From Mycobacterium pinniadriaticum (lineage in GTDB: Bacteria > Actinomycetota > Actinomycetes > Mycobacteriales > Mycobacteriaceae), in the NCBI RefSeq assembly GCF_026242045.1, contig NZ_JAPJDO010000002.1:310001-374000 (forward strand): DNA of 64,000 nt, given 5' to 3'. The notes under the pieces are model-generated. The model had not been told where the DNA came from and made no database searches. It saw only the letters and a list, made by a program, of their open reading frames with translations. Below are positions 43,766 to 52,077 of the stretch, piece by piece (positions within the stretch are counted from its first letter, which is position 1; the number at the start of each line of letters is the position of its first letter). The position numbers and the translations under genes are program-made.

Positions 43766-44253
43766 TGGCGAAGTTCGAGGTTCCCGACGGCTGGTGTGTG
43801 CAGGCGTTCCGGTTCACGTTGGACCCAACCAACGATCAAGCCAGGTCGCTGGCGAGGCATTTCGGTGCCCGGCGTAAAGCCTACAACTGGGCCGTCGCCA
43901 CTTTGAAGGCTGATATCCAAGCGTGGCACGCCACCGGTGTTGAGACCGCAAAGCCGTCACTGCGGGTCCTGCGGAAACGCTGGAACCAGGTCAAGGATGA
44001 GGTGTGCGTCAACAGTGAGACCGGCGCGCTGTGGTGGCCCGAATGCTCGAAAGAGGCATACGCGGACGGCATCGACGCCGCGGTGGATGCGTACTGGAAC
44101 TGGCAGACCTCCCGTGCGGGCAAGCGCGCAGGCAAACGTGTCGGCTTCCCACGGTTTAAGAAGAAGGGACGCGACCCCGACCGCGTGACGTTCACCACCG
44201 GAGCGATGCGCGTCGAACCCGATCGCCGCCACCTCACGCTGCCGGTGATCTGA
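43765..44253 (+). pseudogene. tnpB: TnpB, truncated after about 160 residues
   Basis: Only the N-terminal third of a TnpB/Cas12f-like protein is present. The opening VQAFRFTLDPTNDQ and ARHFGARRKAYNWAVATLK, and FPRFKKKGRDPDRVTFTTGA followed by RVEPDRRHLTLP, are typical. Normal TnpB has about 400 residues with RuvC Asp/Glu/Asp and a zinc finger; all are absent here, so no RNA-guided nuclease can be made. The frame ends with a stop right after LTLPVI, where intact proteins continue into the wedge domain. ATG 43765 overlaps the tnpA stop; GTG 43762 is one codon earlier. Confidence 0.82.
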
Positions 44254-44262
44254 TCTGGCCGT

Positions 44263-44314
44263 GACGCCGCGGGGTCGCGATCCGAACGCCTGGACGGTCG
44301 CACCCCGCGGCGTC
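44263..44314. terminator. 13-bp inverted repeat after the tnpB remnant
   Basis: GACGCCGCGGGGT (44263-44275) pairs perfectly with ACCCCGCGGCGTC (44302-44314) across a 26-nt loop. It begins 10 bp after the tnpB stop and precedes the NUDIX gene. It may end transcription from the element, or be a host repeat at the deletion point. Confidence 0.45.
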
Positions 44315-44343
44315 GCCGCGCGTGCCTTGCTTATGGTCGAACG

Positions 44344-45060
44344 GTGACGATCACCTATGACGAAGCACTGCGGGAGCAGATCAGCGATCGCTTGGCCGGT
44401 CACAACCGCCGCGCGGTGAGCGATCCCACCAAACGGCATGCCGCCGTCGCGGTCGTGCTCGTCGATTCGGCGGCGGGCGAGGACCGGGTGGACCCCGCTC
44501 CCGTCGATGACTGGATCGCTGGCCGGCCCATGGAGCCGGGCTTGGACGGACGGATGGTGGGGGTCTCAGGCGGCGCCGCATTCCTGCTGTGCCGCAGGGC
44601 ATCTCGCCTCAGTGCGCATGCGGCGCAATGGGCACTGCCCGGCGGGCGGCTGGATCCGGGAGAAACCGCGGTGGACGCCGCGCTGCGCGAACTCGATGAG
44701 GAGGTCGGCGTCAGGCTGCCCGGGGAATCGGTGCTGGGTCTGCTCGACGACTATCCGACCCGTTCGGGCTACATCATCACCCCGGTGGTGATGTGGGGCG
44801 GCGGGCGGCTGGAGCCGCGCCCGGCGCCCGACGAGGTCGTCGCGGTCTACCGGGTGGGGCTACACCAGCTGCAACGACCGGACTCGCCGCGGTTCGTCAC
44901 GATTCCGGAGAGCCCTCGCCCCGTCGTCCAGATGCCGTTGGGCAACGATCTCATCCATGCGCCGACGGGTGCTGTGTTACTGCAGTTGCGCTGGCTGGGC
45001 CTGGAGGGCCGCCACGACCCGGTCGACGAACTCGAGCAACCGCTGTTCGCCTGGAAGTGA
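44344..45060 (+). CDS. NUDIX hydrolase
   Basis: Protein of 238 residues with a perfect Nudix box, GRLDPGETAVDAALRELDEEVG at about 103-124 (Gx5Ex7REUxEExG). Residues about 1-60 are an extension, and PVVMWGGGRLEPRPAPDEV follows the box, as in CoA-diphosphatase-like and other actinobacterial members. It should hydrolyse a nucleoside diphosphate linked to another moiety; the exact substrate is open. GTG 44344 has no clear ribosome binding site. It ends 59 bp before the sodN stop; the two genes converge. Confidence 0.85.
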   Translation: MTITYDEALREQISDRLAGHNRRAVSDPTKRHAAVAVVLVDSAAGEDRVDPAPVDDWIAGRPMEPGLDGRMVGVSGGAAFLLCRRASRLSAHAAQWALPGGRLDPGETAVDAALRELDEEVGVRLPGESVLGLLDDYPTRSGYIITPVVMWGGGRLEPRPAPDEVVAVYRVGLHQLQRPDSPRFVTIPESPRPVVQMPLGNDLIHAPTGAVLLQLRWLGLEGRHDPVDELEQPLFAWK

Positions 45061-45119
45061 GCCCGAAACGCGAATACCGCGCGGCCGCAGTGGTCGCGCG
45101 GTATTCGGGCGGGACGTGA

Positions 45120-45542
45120 TCAGGCGGGCGGGTAGACCCCCATGCCCTTGGCCTTCTCGGTCTGCCAGAAGATGTCGGAGATCTTCTCGATGGTCTCGAG
45201 CAGCTTCTCGGCCACCGCGGCATCGGTCGACTTCTTGACGTCGCCCGCACCGTGCACGCCGTCCCAGAACAGCTGGTGCAGGTTGGGGAACTGCTCGAAG
45301 TGCTCCTTGGTGAAGAAGTCGGCCCACAGCACCATCAAGTGATGCTTGACCTCCTCGGCACGCTGCTCCTTGATGAGGATGGCGCGGGTCCGGAAATGGT
45401 CGTCGTCGGAATCGTTGTACTTCTGGATCGTCTTGAGGCAGGACAGTGCCTCGATCTTGGCCTGAGCGGGGTCGTAGACGCCGCAGTACAGGTCGCAATG
45501 GGCATGGGCAGGGGTGGCGTTGGCGAAAAGTCTTTGCAGCAT
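45120..45542 (-). CDS. sodN: nickel superoxide dismutase precursor with an altered nickel hook
   Basis: Precursor of 140 residues. A 14-residue propeptide must be removed to free His1 of the nickel hook, which begins HCDLYCGVY. His1, Cys2 and Cys6 are present; the normally invariant Pro5 is Tyr. The rest matches NiSOD four-helix subunits (DPAQAKIEA, TRAILIKEQRAEEVKHH, KEHFEQFPNLHQLFWD). It disproportionates superoxide in the cytoplasm as a hexamer. The processing protease gene lies divergently only 22 bp away. Its -10 box TAAGTT ends six bases before ATG 45542, implying a leaderless mRNA. Confidence 0.92.
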   Translation of the reverse strand: MLQRLFANATPAHAHCDLYCGVYDPAQAKIEALSCLKTIQKYNDSDDDHFRTRAILIKEQRAEEVKHHLMVLWADFFTKEHFEQFPNLHQLFWDGVHGAGDVKKSTDAAVAEKLLETIEKISDIFWQTEKAKGMGVYPPA

Positions 45543-45547
45543 GGGCT

Positions 45548-45554
45548 TAACTTA
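45548..45554. promoter_or_regulatory. shared bidirectional -10 element of sodN and sodX
   Basis: Within the 22-bp gap, TAACTT (45548-45553) reads as a -10 box rightward, and its near-mirror TAAGTT (complement of 45549-45554) reads as a -10 box leftward. The leftward one fits a leaderless sodN transcript exactly. The rightward one gives a leader of only about four bases for sodX. Confidence 0.45.
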
Positions 45555-45564
45555 CCCTTTCACG

Positions 45565-45903
45565 ATGGGCGATAACCATGGGCTCGGTTACTGGCCGTTG
45601 CGCCGGTTTCTGGTGGTCGAGGACTCCATGAGCCCCACGCTTCGCCCTGGTGACGGGCTGTTGACGGTTCGCGGCGGCAACCCCCGGGTGGGCCAGATTC
45701 GGGTGTTCCCCGATCCGACGTTGTCGTCGCGGTGGCTCGTCAAGCGGGTCGGAGAAGTTCAGGGGCGCGGACCGGAGACGAGCTTCCTCGCGCGCTCGGA
45801 CAATCCCGGCGCGCCCGGCGTCGTCGACTCCCGCCACTTCGGCTGGGTGCCGGTCTCCGGCTCCTACCGGGTGGTGTGGACGGTGCGCCGCCGGAAACGC
45901 TGA
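45565..45903 (+). CDS. sodX: NiSOD maturation protease (S24/S26 signal-peptidase-like)
   Basis: Protein of 112 residues related to signal peptidases but without a membrane anchor. The nucleophile serine is in VVEDSMSPTLRPGD (about 16-29), and the general-base lysine is in RWLVKRVGE near 55. Cytosolic SodX removes the NiSOD propeptide so that the N-terminal His can bind nickel. Its divergent position beside sodN supports this strongly. ATG 45565 has no ribosome binding site. Whether its specificity co-varies with the altered hook next door is an open question. Confidence 0.85.
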   Translation: MGDNHGLGYWPLRRFLVVEDSMSPTLRPGDGLLTVRGGNPRVGQIRVFPDPTLSSRWLVKRVGEVQGRGPETSFLARSDNPGAPGVVDSRHFGWVPVSGSYRVVWTVRRRKR

Positions 45904-45943
45904 CCGGAGTTTGACCGGCGTACTGGCGAGGTATCCGAGTCCC

Positions 45944-46117
45944 ATGAGTATTTCGGACAAGATCAGCAACAAAGTCGACGACCTCGCCGGTAAGGCCAAG
46001 GAGGGAGTCGGCAAAGCCGCCGACGACAAGAGCACCGAGAACGAAGGCAAGATCGACCAGGCCAAGTCGAGCCTGAAGGACGCCGGTGAGAAGGTCAAGG
46101 ACGCCTTCAAGAACTGA
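45944..46117 (+). CDS. CsbD-like stress protein
   Basis: Small, highly charged protein of 57 residues with the CsbD pattern of repeated Gly/Lys/Asp helices (KVDDLAGKAKEGVGKAADDK, then KIDQAKSSLKDAGEKVKDAF). Such proteins are abundant under general stress in many bacteria; their molecular role is unknown. It lies 40 bp after sodX, near oxidative-stress genes. The start ATG 45944 is chosen because upstream residues are not conserved-looking. Confidence 0.85.
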   Translation: MSISDKISNKVDDLAGKAKEGVGKAADDKSTENEGKIDQAKSSLKDAGEKVKDAFKN

Positions 46118-46156
46118 GTCCGTTGCACAGCGGTCCTGCTGACGCAAGACTGCACT

Positions 46157-46915
46157 GTGCCCATCGGACTGATCTGCGCCATTCCCCAAGAGCTCGGCCA
46201 CCTGCGCACGCTGCTGCACGATGCCGCGCCGGTGAATGCGGCCCACACCGAATTCGTCACCGGGACGCTGGACGGCTACGACGTCGTTCTGGCCGGCTCC
46301 GGCATGGGGAAGGTGAACAGCGCGCTGGTCGCGACCTTGCTGGTCGGTAGGTTCGGTTGCGGCACAATCGTTTTCTCCGGAGTGGCCGGCGGGCTTGACC
46401 CAGAGTTGGCGGTGGGCGATGTGGTGATCGCCGACCACGTTGTTCAGCATGACGCGGGCCTCATCGAAGGCGATCGGTTGCAGACGTACCAGGCCGGTCA
46501 TGTGCCGTTCATCAACCCGACCGATCGGTTCGGCTATCGGGTCGATCCCGATCTGCTGGCCTGTGTCGTCGACCGGCTCGACGACTTCACCCTGCCCGCG
46601 CTGTCCGGCGCCGCGGGCGGCACCGACCGGCCGGCCCGCATCAGGTTCGGCACCGTGCTGTCCGGCGATCAGTATGTGCACTGCGAGGCGACCAGGCAGC
46701 GGCTGCACGGCGACTTCGGCGGGGTCGCGGTGGAGATGGAGGGCGGCGCTGTCGCCCAGGTCGCCGAGGCGTTCGGGGTGTCCTGGCTGGTCATCAGGGC
46801 GCTGTCGGATCTCGCCGGCCATGACTCGGGGTTCGAATTCCTCGCGTTCGTCGAAGAGGTCGCCGCCTCATCTGCCGCGATCCTGCTTCGGTTGCTACCT
46901 GTGCTCGCAGACTGA
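46157..46915 (+). CDS. MTA/SAH nucleosidase-family protein
   Basis: Phosphorylase-superfamily protein of 252 residues. The opening [18 protein letters not shown], the [19 protein letters not shown] region and the catalytic [29 protein letters not shown] match 5'-methylthioadenosine/S-adenosylhomocysteine nucleosidase, with the catalytic Asp in ALSDLAG. It would split these adenosine thioethers to adenine and a thiopentose. GTG 46157 has no ribosome binding site. Its 3' end overlaps the converging PLP-enzyme gene. Confidence 0.85.
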   Translation: MPIGLICAIPQELGHLRTLLHDAAPVNAAHTEFVTGTLDGYDVVLAGSGMGKVNSALVATLLVGRFGCGTIVFSGVAGGLDPELAVGDVVIADHVVQHDAGLIEGDRLQTYQAGHVPFINPTDRFGYRVDPDLLACVVDRLDDFTLPALSGAAGGTDRPARIRFGTVLSGDQYVHCEATRQRLHGDFGGVAVEMEGGAVAQVAEAFGVSWLVIRALSDLAGHDSGFEFLAFVEEVAASSAAILLRLLPVLAD

Positions 46916-48117
46916 CCGCAGCACCTCGATGAGCCGGTCGACATCGGCGGTGTGTTGTAGGGAGCCAGGCCAATTCGTGTTCCGCCGGCCTCACCCAAGC
47001 CAAGATGTCGAGCGGTCTCGTAGGCGTAGAACGAACCCGATGGGGCGTTGATGTCGTGGCGAGCCAGCACGTCGCTGATCTGGTTACCGTCCAGCCCGTC
47101 GACGGTGATGAGCAGGGTCGGGGTTCGCCGCGCAGCCCGTGAATAGACCGTCACCGTGGGCAGCGTCTGCAGGGCGGTCTCGATGCGCAGCCGAAGCGCA
47201 TCTTCGTGCCGTTGTGTTGCCGACATGGCGGCGACCAGCCGATCACGGCGGGTGCCGGTGGAAGGGGTCATGGCGGCCAGGAAATCGACGGCCGCGGTGG
47301 TGCCGGCCATCAGCTCGTAGGGCAGGGTGCCGTGCTCGAAGCGCTCCGGTACCCGGTCCGGCGCCGGGAGCAGCTTGTCGGGATGTAGCTCGGCCAGTAG
47401 GTCTCCGCTGCCCACGACGACGCCGCAGTGCGGACCCAGAAACTTATAGGGCGAGCACGCGAAGAAGTCGGCACCCAGGTCGCGGACGTCGACCGCGCTG
47501 TGGGCGGTGTAGTGGACGCCGTCGACGTAGAGCAGGGCCCCGGTAGCGTGGGCGCGCGCCGCGATGGCCCGCACGTCGGGCATCGTGCCGATCAGGTTGG
47601 AGCCGGCGGTGACGGCGACGAGGCGGGTCCGTTCGCTGAGGTGAGCCTCGACGTTCTCGACCGGTAGCTCGGCCGTCGCGGGATCGAAATCCACCCACCG
47701 AACGGTCGCGCCGGCGCGGGTGGCCGCGATGACCCAGGGCCGGACGTTGGCGTCGTGGTCGAGGCGGGTCACGACGATCTCGTCGCCCGGGCGCCATCGT
47801 GTCGCCAGCGTCCGTGCGATGTCGAAGGTCAGCGCGGTCATGCTCCGGCCGAAGATCACCTCGTCAGGGTCGGCGTTGAGCAGGTCGGCGAGCGCTTCCC
47901 GGCAGCGCCCGACGATCTGCTCGGCGTTGCGCGCCGCGGCGGTGGTAACTCCACGGTTCGCCAGGGGGTGGATCAAGGCGTCTCGAATCGCGTCCGCGAC
48001 GGCGATGGGAGTCTGCGTTCCGCCCGGCCCGTCGAAGTACGCGGTGCCGCCGTCGAGCGCCGGGAAGTGGGCGCGCAACGCCGCCACGTCCAACTGGCTG
48101 TCCGACGGGCTCATCAC
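46669..48117 (-). CDS. cysteine-desulfurase-like PLP enzyme with an apparent C-terminal frameshift
   Basis: Class V aminotransferase-like protein. The PLP lysine is in [16 protein letters not shown] near 225, and [16 protein letters not shown] holds the cofactor Asp and His. [15 protein letters not shown] marks the N-terminus. The frame is normal up to [11 protein letters not shown]; the expected ending [13 protein letters not shown] is encoded in another frame at about 46895-46950, with a stop at 46895. As written, the frame instead runs on to 46669, antisense through the nucleosidase gene, adding about 85 Ser/Pro-rich residues. A net loss of one base, or gain of two, near 46947-46957 explains this. 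It may be an error or a real mutation near the end of the protein. Confidence 0.72.
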   Translation of the reverse strand: MMSPSDSQLDVAALRAHFPALDGGTAYFDGPGGTQTPIAVADAIRDALIHPLANRGVTTAAARNAEQIVGRCREALADLLNADPDEVIFGRSMTALTFDIARTLATRWRPGDEIVVTRLDHDANVRPWVIAATRAGATVRWVDFDPATAELPVENVEAHLSERTRLVAVTAGSNLIGTMPDVRAIAARAHATGALLYVDGVHYTAHSAVDVRDLGADFFACSPYKFLGPHCGVVVGSGDLLAELHPDKLLPAPDRVPERFEHGTLPYELMAGTTAAVDFLAAMTPSTGTRRDRLVAAMSATQRHEDALRLRIETALQTLPTVTVYSRAARRTPTLLITVDGLDGNQISDVLARHDINAPSGSFYAYETARHLGLGEAGGTRIGLAPYNTPPMSTGSSRCCGQSASTGSNRSRIAADEAATSSTNARNSNPESWPARSDSALMTSQDTPNASATWATAPPSISTATPPKSPCSRCLVASQCTY

Positions 48118-48160
48118 CGAAGCTTCCCATCGGGGGCGGCGGCGCGCGTGGCCAGCGGGC

Positions 48161-49114
48161 TTACTGGGGGTGGGCCGCCAGATACTCGCCGACTCCGATG
48201 GGCGCGTCGGCGACGTAGCCGATGGGCAGGACGACGTCCCCGTCGACGGTCACGCAGTACACGTCCCAGCGGTAGAAGCCGGCGAACGAGGCAGGATCGG
48301 CGGCCAGCACCGCGGCGTAGTCCTTCACGGCCGCCACGTACTGATCGGCATGGTTATAGCGGTAGATCGCGTGATCGGGGTCGGCGCTGAAGCCGTTGGC
48401 GGCCAGGTAGCGACCGGCCGCCAGGATGCTGTCGCGCGGCGAGTGGATGTCCCCGCCCTCGCCGTAGCCGGCGAACGTCGACGGCAGGAACTGCATGGGG
48501 CCGTCCGCGCCGGCGGTGCTCAACCCAGCGATGCTGCCGAGGCGGGTTTCGATCAGGTTGATCGCGGCCAGGTAGTTCCAGCCGACGCCGGTCGCCGATT
48601 CGGCGTCGCGGTAGTAGCCGAGGAGCTCCTCGGCCGGGGCCGGTGCCACGATGTGCCATGCCGGCAGCGTGTCCCGCACATGAGCCATCGCGGCGAGCTG
48701 GCGTCGGGCGTCGATGTGGCGGTCGTAGGCCTCGACCAGGGTTTCCGGGATCCGCGGGCGGACCACGCCATCCCATTCGGGGTGACGCCCTATCGCGCGA
48801 TAGGCGGCCTGCTGGCGGCGCGCGGCGGCCACCAGCGCGGGCTCGGGTGTGGACGGATCACGGATCGCCAGCTCGTCGGAGACCAGGTCGTCGGCCAGCT
48901 GAACCGGATCGGGCGCCAGCCGCGGTTGGGCGCCCGCGGCCACGGCGTCGGTCGGCGCGTCGAGCGCGACCGCGGGAACCGATGAGATGGGCACGCGAGC
49001 CGCGGTTGAGACCGACGGAGGTGTTGGCGACGGTGTGCAGGCAGCGACCGCGAACAGGACCGTGGCGGACATGAGTGCCCGGAGTCGGGTGCGGACCGCT
49101 GCAGTCTGTCGCAC
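48161..49114 (-). CDS. lytic transglycosylase lipoprotein
   Basis: Envelope enzyme of 317 residues. A lipoprotein-type signal ends with the lipobox VAAC (about 22-25) and a Pro/Ser/Thr-rich linker follows. The SLT-like domain (about 185-290) has the catalytic glutamate in AAINLIETRLGSIAGL, then GADGPMQFLPSTFAGYG and IYRYNHADQYV. It should cleave the glycan strand of peptidoglycan. GTG 49114 keeps the signal peptide intact; ATG 49072 would remove its positive part. It is divergent, across 46 bp, from a secreted VanY-like peptidase, so the pair covers both glycan and peptide cleavage. Confidence 0.85.
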   Translation of the reverse strand: MRQTAAVRTRLRALMSATVLFAVAACTPSPTPPSVSTAARVPISSVPAVALDAPTDAVAAGAQPRLAPDPVQLADDLVSDELAIRDPSTPEPALVAAARRQQAAYRAIGRHPEWDGVVRPRIPETLVEAYDRHIDARRQLAAMAHVRDTLPAWHIVAPAPAEELLGYYRDAESATGVGWNYLAAINLIETRLGSIAGLSTAGADGPMQFLPSTFAGYGEGGDIHSPRDSILAAGRYLAANGFSADPDHAIYRYNHADQYVAAVKDYAAVLAADPASFAGFYRWDVYCVTVDGDVVLPIGYVADAPIGVGEYLAAHPQ

Positions 49115-49160
49115 CGCGACGACGAGGACAACGAATTCGGTCTGCGATGATGGGGAGATC

Positions 49161-49745
49161 ATGCGGTTGGATCTCACCTTCGTCACCGCCGGCGTGCTGG
49201 GCGTTGTCGCGACCGCGGTCATGGTACTCGGCGCCACTGTCGCACAGGACTCGGCCCCGCGAATCATGTTGACCGACAACACCGTCAGCGTCGAACCCCC
49301 GGCTGTTGCGTCCGGCGACGGATCGCTGGCCGACGGTCAGGTCCTGACCCCGTTCGACGTGGAGAATCCCGCCGTCGGGCGCCTGGATCCGCGGTTGCTG
49401 ACCGCGATCCAGCAGGCGGCCACCGCGGCATCGGCGGATGGCATCACCATGACCATCAACTCGAGCTGGCGTTCGCCGGAGTTCCAGCAACGCCTCCTCG
49501 ACAACGCCGTGGCCACCTATGGCAGTTTGGCCGCCGCCCGCGAGTACGTGGAGACCCCGCAGGCGTCCAAACACGTCATCGGCGAGGCGGTCGATGTCGG
49601 CGGAGTGGGGGCTGACCAGTGGCTGATCGCCAACGGCGCACGGTTCGGGCTGTGCCGCATCTATGCGAATGAGCTGTGGCATTTCGAACTGGCCACCGAC
49701 GCGGCGGGGAACTGCCCGCCGCTTTTGCCCAACGCCGCGGGCTGA
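49161..49745 (+). CDS. secreted/anchored VanY-like D-alanyl-D-alanine carboxypeptidase
   Basis: M15-family metallopeptidase of 194 residues. A signal-anchor covers about 5-27. The zinc site is in SKHVIGEAVDVGG (His-x6-Asp, about 135-147) and in NELWHFEL (catalytic Glu and third-ligand His, about 173-180). Such enzymes remove the terminal D-Ala from peptidoglycan stems. ATG 49161 follows GGGGAGATC. The divergent neighbour is a lytic transglycosylase. Confidence 0.87.
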   Translation: MRLDLTFVTAGVLGVVATAVMVLGATVAQDSAPRIMLTDNTVSVEPPAVASGDGSLADGQVLTPFDVENPAVGRLDPRLLTAIQQAATAASADGITMTINSSWRSPEFQQRLLDNAVATYGSLAAAREYVETPQASKHVIGEAVDVGGVGADQWLIANGARFGLCRIYANELWHFELATDAAGNCPPLLPNAAG

Positions 49746-49785
49746 TTCCGGCCCCGTCGTCGGCCGAGCGTAGTTTGATCGGCTT

Positions 49786-50568
49786 ATGAGGAGTCTGGAC
49801 GAAATCCGCGCCGCACTCGAGGCGTGCTACGCCGCGATCGAGGGCCTGTGCACCGACCTGAGCGACACCGAGTGGAAGGCACAGTCACTGTGCCCGGACT
49901 GGGACATGCGCGGTGTGGTCCAGCATGTGGCCAGCATTGAAGCGGTGATGGTGGGGTGGCTGCCGCAGGACGACAAGACACCGCCGCCCTTCGAGCGGGC
50001 GGCGGAGTTCCTGGCCGGGACCGACGATCCGGCAGTGCTGGCCGAGAAAGTGCGGGCGGTCTTCGACGAGCGGCGTCGCGATCTGAGTGCGCTGACCGCC
50101 GCCGACCTCGACCGGCCGTCATGGATGCCCGTCGGCCCCGGCACCTATGGGCGGTTCCTGGAGATCCGGGTCTTCGACTTCTGGGTGCACATCCGTGACA
50201 TCACGATTCCGCTGGGGCGCCGGACCGACGACGCAGGCCTTGCGGCGGAGCTGGCGCTGGCCCAGGTCGAGGGCTCCATCGGGTACATCGCCGGCAAGAA
50301 GGTCGGTGTGCCCGAGGGCAAGAGCATCAGCTTCTCGCTGACCGGTCCGCTCGCTCGGCAGATCAACGTCGCCGTTGACGGACGTGCCAAACAGGTTGAG
50401 CACCTGGATAATCCGGATGCCACCCTGACCACCGACTCCACCACCTTCATCATGCTCGCCTGCGGGCGCATCGACCCGCAGGCTCAGATCGACTCGGGTG
50501 CGGTCAGCTGGACCGGTGACGCCGACCTCGGTGATCGCGCCGCCCGCAACCTGAGGTTCACGATGTGA
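49786..50568 (+). CDS. maleylpyruvate-isomerase-family (DinB-like, mycothiol-type) protein
   Basis: Protein of 260 residues of the DinB_2/MDMPI family. An N-terminal four-helix bundle ([20 protein letters not shown] at about 34-53, with a metal-ligand His) precedes a C-terminal sterol-carrier-like domain (about 165-255). Some members are mycothiol-dependent isomerases or transferases. Its stop overlaps the start of the DsbA-like gene (GTGA), which suggests that the two act on a thiol-linked substrate in sequence. Confidence 0.83.
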   Translation: MRSLDEIRAALEACYAAIEGLCTDLSDTEWKAQSLCPDWDMRGVVQHVASIEAVMVGWLPQDDKTPPPFERAAEFLAGTDDPAVLAEKVRAVFDERRRDLSALTAADLDRPSWMPVGPGTYGRFLEIRVFDFWVHIRDITIPLGRRTDDAGLAAELALAQVEGSIGYIAGKKVGVPEGKSISFSLTGPLARQINVAVDGRAKQVEHLDNPDATLTTDSTTFIMLACGRIDPQAQIDSGAVSWTGDADLGDRAARNLRFTM

Positions 50569-51257
50569 CCAGACGGCCGGAGTTCGTCGATTTCCACTTC
50601 GACGTCATGTGCCCGTACGCGTATCAGACGTCGCGCTGGATCCGCGAGGTGCGCGACCTGACCGGGCTGGTGGTGAACTGGCGGTTCTTCAGCCTTGAGG
50701 AGATCAACCGCCAGGACGGCAAGAAGCACCCGTGGGAGCGGGACTGGTCCTACGGCTGGTCGATGATGCGGATCGGCGCCCTGTTGCGCCGCCGATCGAT
50801 GGCTGATGTGGAGGCCTGGTATCAACGTGCGGGCCGGGCGCTGCACGTCGACGGCCACAAGCCACATGACCCGGCGGTGGCGCGGCATCTGCTCACCGAG
50901 CTCGGGTTCGATCCGGGACTTGTCGACCAGGCCATCGCCGATCCCACCACCGGTGACGAGGTGCTGGCCGACCACCGCCGGGTGGTGGATGCCGACGGCT
51001 ACGGTGTGCCGACGCTGTTCTTTCCCGATGGGCAATGCCTGTTCGGACCGGTACTCATCGACCCGCCGACCGGGGAGGCGGCGGTCCGGTTGTGGGACGC
51101 CGTCGCCGGATGGCTCGAATTCCCGCACCTGTACGAGCTTCAGCGGCCCAAGACATCGGCCGACGAACGGGCGATCACCGAGACGTTCCGCCCGTATCTG
51201 GAGGCGCGCGACTGGGTGTCGATCAACCGCGGCGAAGTCATCAGCTTCGGGGACTGA
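50565..51257 (+). CDS. DsbA/HCCA-isomerase-like thioredoxin-fold protein
   Basis: Protein of 230 residues with a thioredoxin fold and helical insertion. The active-site region reads [12 protein letters not shown] at about 10-21: one cysteine rather than CxxC, as in the actinobacterial branch near 2-hydroxychromene-2-carboxylate isomerase and mycothiol-linked reductases. The cis-Pro loop is in [16 protein letters not shown] near 145. It is cytosolic (no signal) and coupled to the MDMPI-type gene. I infer thiol-dependent isomerisation or reduction of an unknown metabolite. Confidence 0.82.
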   Translation: MTRRPEFVDFHFDVMCPYAYQTSRWIREVRDLTGLVVNWRFFSLEEINRQDGKKHPWERDWSYGWSMMRIGALLRRRSMADVEAWYQRAGRALHVDGHKPHDPAVARHLLTELGFDPGLVDQAIADPTTGDEVLADHRRVVDADGYGVPTLFFPDGQCLFGPVLIDPPTGEAAVRLWDAVAGWLEFPHLYELQRPKTSADERAITETFRPYLEARDWVSINRGEVISFGD

Positions 51258-51327
51258 TTCCGCAGGGATGCAGCGCTTTCGCGTTCGCGTCGTTGCCACG
51301 ACTGACACCGAACTCGCGGTCGAGCCG

Positions 51328-51891
51328 TCAGTGCGGTGATTCCACGGTGAAGGAGTTGATAATCCGGTCGAAATCCATGTCCGCTTGATCCCAGGATTGG
51401 ATATAGGTTTCGGCGCTGAGCGAATAGCCTTGCCGTCCGATGAGCACATAGATGTCGCGCGACTTGCCCCCCGGCCGCATTTCTTTGACGACGTCGATCG
51501 CGGACACATCGTTGGGCAGGGTGATCGGGCGGCGAGACACCACCACCATCGTCAGGCCCTGCGTTTCGAGGTAGCGCTCGTCATGGTCCAACATCGCGTC
51601 GACCATCTCATCGACGGAGTCGAACTTGTCGGTCTGAAACGAATGAACGCCCACCTGCCGGGGCGGGTTGGAAGCCCTGAGCTGGATCCATTCCGGCTCG
51701 GCGGTGTCGATGTCGTAGCTGCTGGGGTAGGTAATCGACCAGTGATAGACCGGATTGGTGTACAGCACCGTGGCCGGTGGTTGCACAGAGGTCGTCAGCG
51801 CGGGGGCGGGCTGGGCTGGTGACGGGCTTGTCTGGCAACCGACGACAGCGACCAAGTTCGACAAGAGAACGGCAATCAGGAACCTCACCAC
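51328..51891 (-). CDS. secreted lipoprotein, LpqN-like
   Basis: Lipoprotein of 187 residues. A short signal with lipobox VVGC (lipidated Cys at about 18) is followed by a Pro/Ala/Thr linker and a domain beginning TNPVYHWSITYPSSYDID. The pattern (PRQVGVHSFQ, VVVSRRPITLP, IQSWDQADMDFDRIINSFT) is similar to the LpqN/LpqT alpha-beta fold of mycobacterial lipoproteins, but similarity is modest. GTG 51891 has GGGGGGAGG five bases before it. It converges with the DsbA-like gene. Confidence 0.78.
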   Translation of the reverse strand: MVRFLIAVLLSNLVAVVGCQTSPSPAQPAPALTTSVQPPATVLYTNPVYHWSITYPSSYDIDTAEPEWIQLRASNPPRQVGVHSFQTDKFDSVDEMVDAMLDHDERYLETQGLTMVVVSRRPITLPNDVSAIDVVKEMRPGGKSRDIYVLIGRQGYSLSAETYIQSWDQADMDFDRIINSFTVESPH

Positions 51892-52077
51892 AACGACCTC
51901 CCCCCCGGGGGTTCTCCATTGCCGGCGTGCAGGCGCCGGAAATTTCGGCACGGAGTACGGCGTGGCCGCCACGTTGCCGGGGTGAACCCTCGAACTATTG
52001 AGGATAATTCGACGAAACGGCCCGCGTGCTCGTTCTCCCGAGATCCCCACCAGCGGGACTCTGCGTGCTCGCTGCCA

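Larger units (their letters stand above)
43121..44253 (+). mobile_element. truncated IS607-family element (tnpA complete, tnpB partial)
   Basis: A serine-recombinase transposase gene is followed, with overlapping stop/start, by the 5' third of a tnpB gene; this order defines IS607. The right part, including the TnpB nuclease domain, the guide-RNA region and the right end, is missing. The boundaries given are approximate: the left is where resemblance to the preceding remnant ends, the right is the premature tnpB stop. IS607 makes no target duplication, so ends cannot be fixed by repeats. Confidence 0.65.

Noticed and set aside
43762-44253. Functional RNA-guided TnpB nuclease system
   Set aside because: RuvC catalytic residues, the zinc finger and the guide-RNA region are all absent.
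49072-49282. N-terminal extension of the lytic transglycosylase to 49282
   Set aside because: It would overlap the divergent VanY-like gene and precede the lipoprotein signal with non-conserved sequence.
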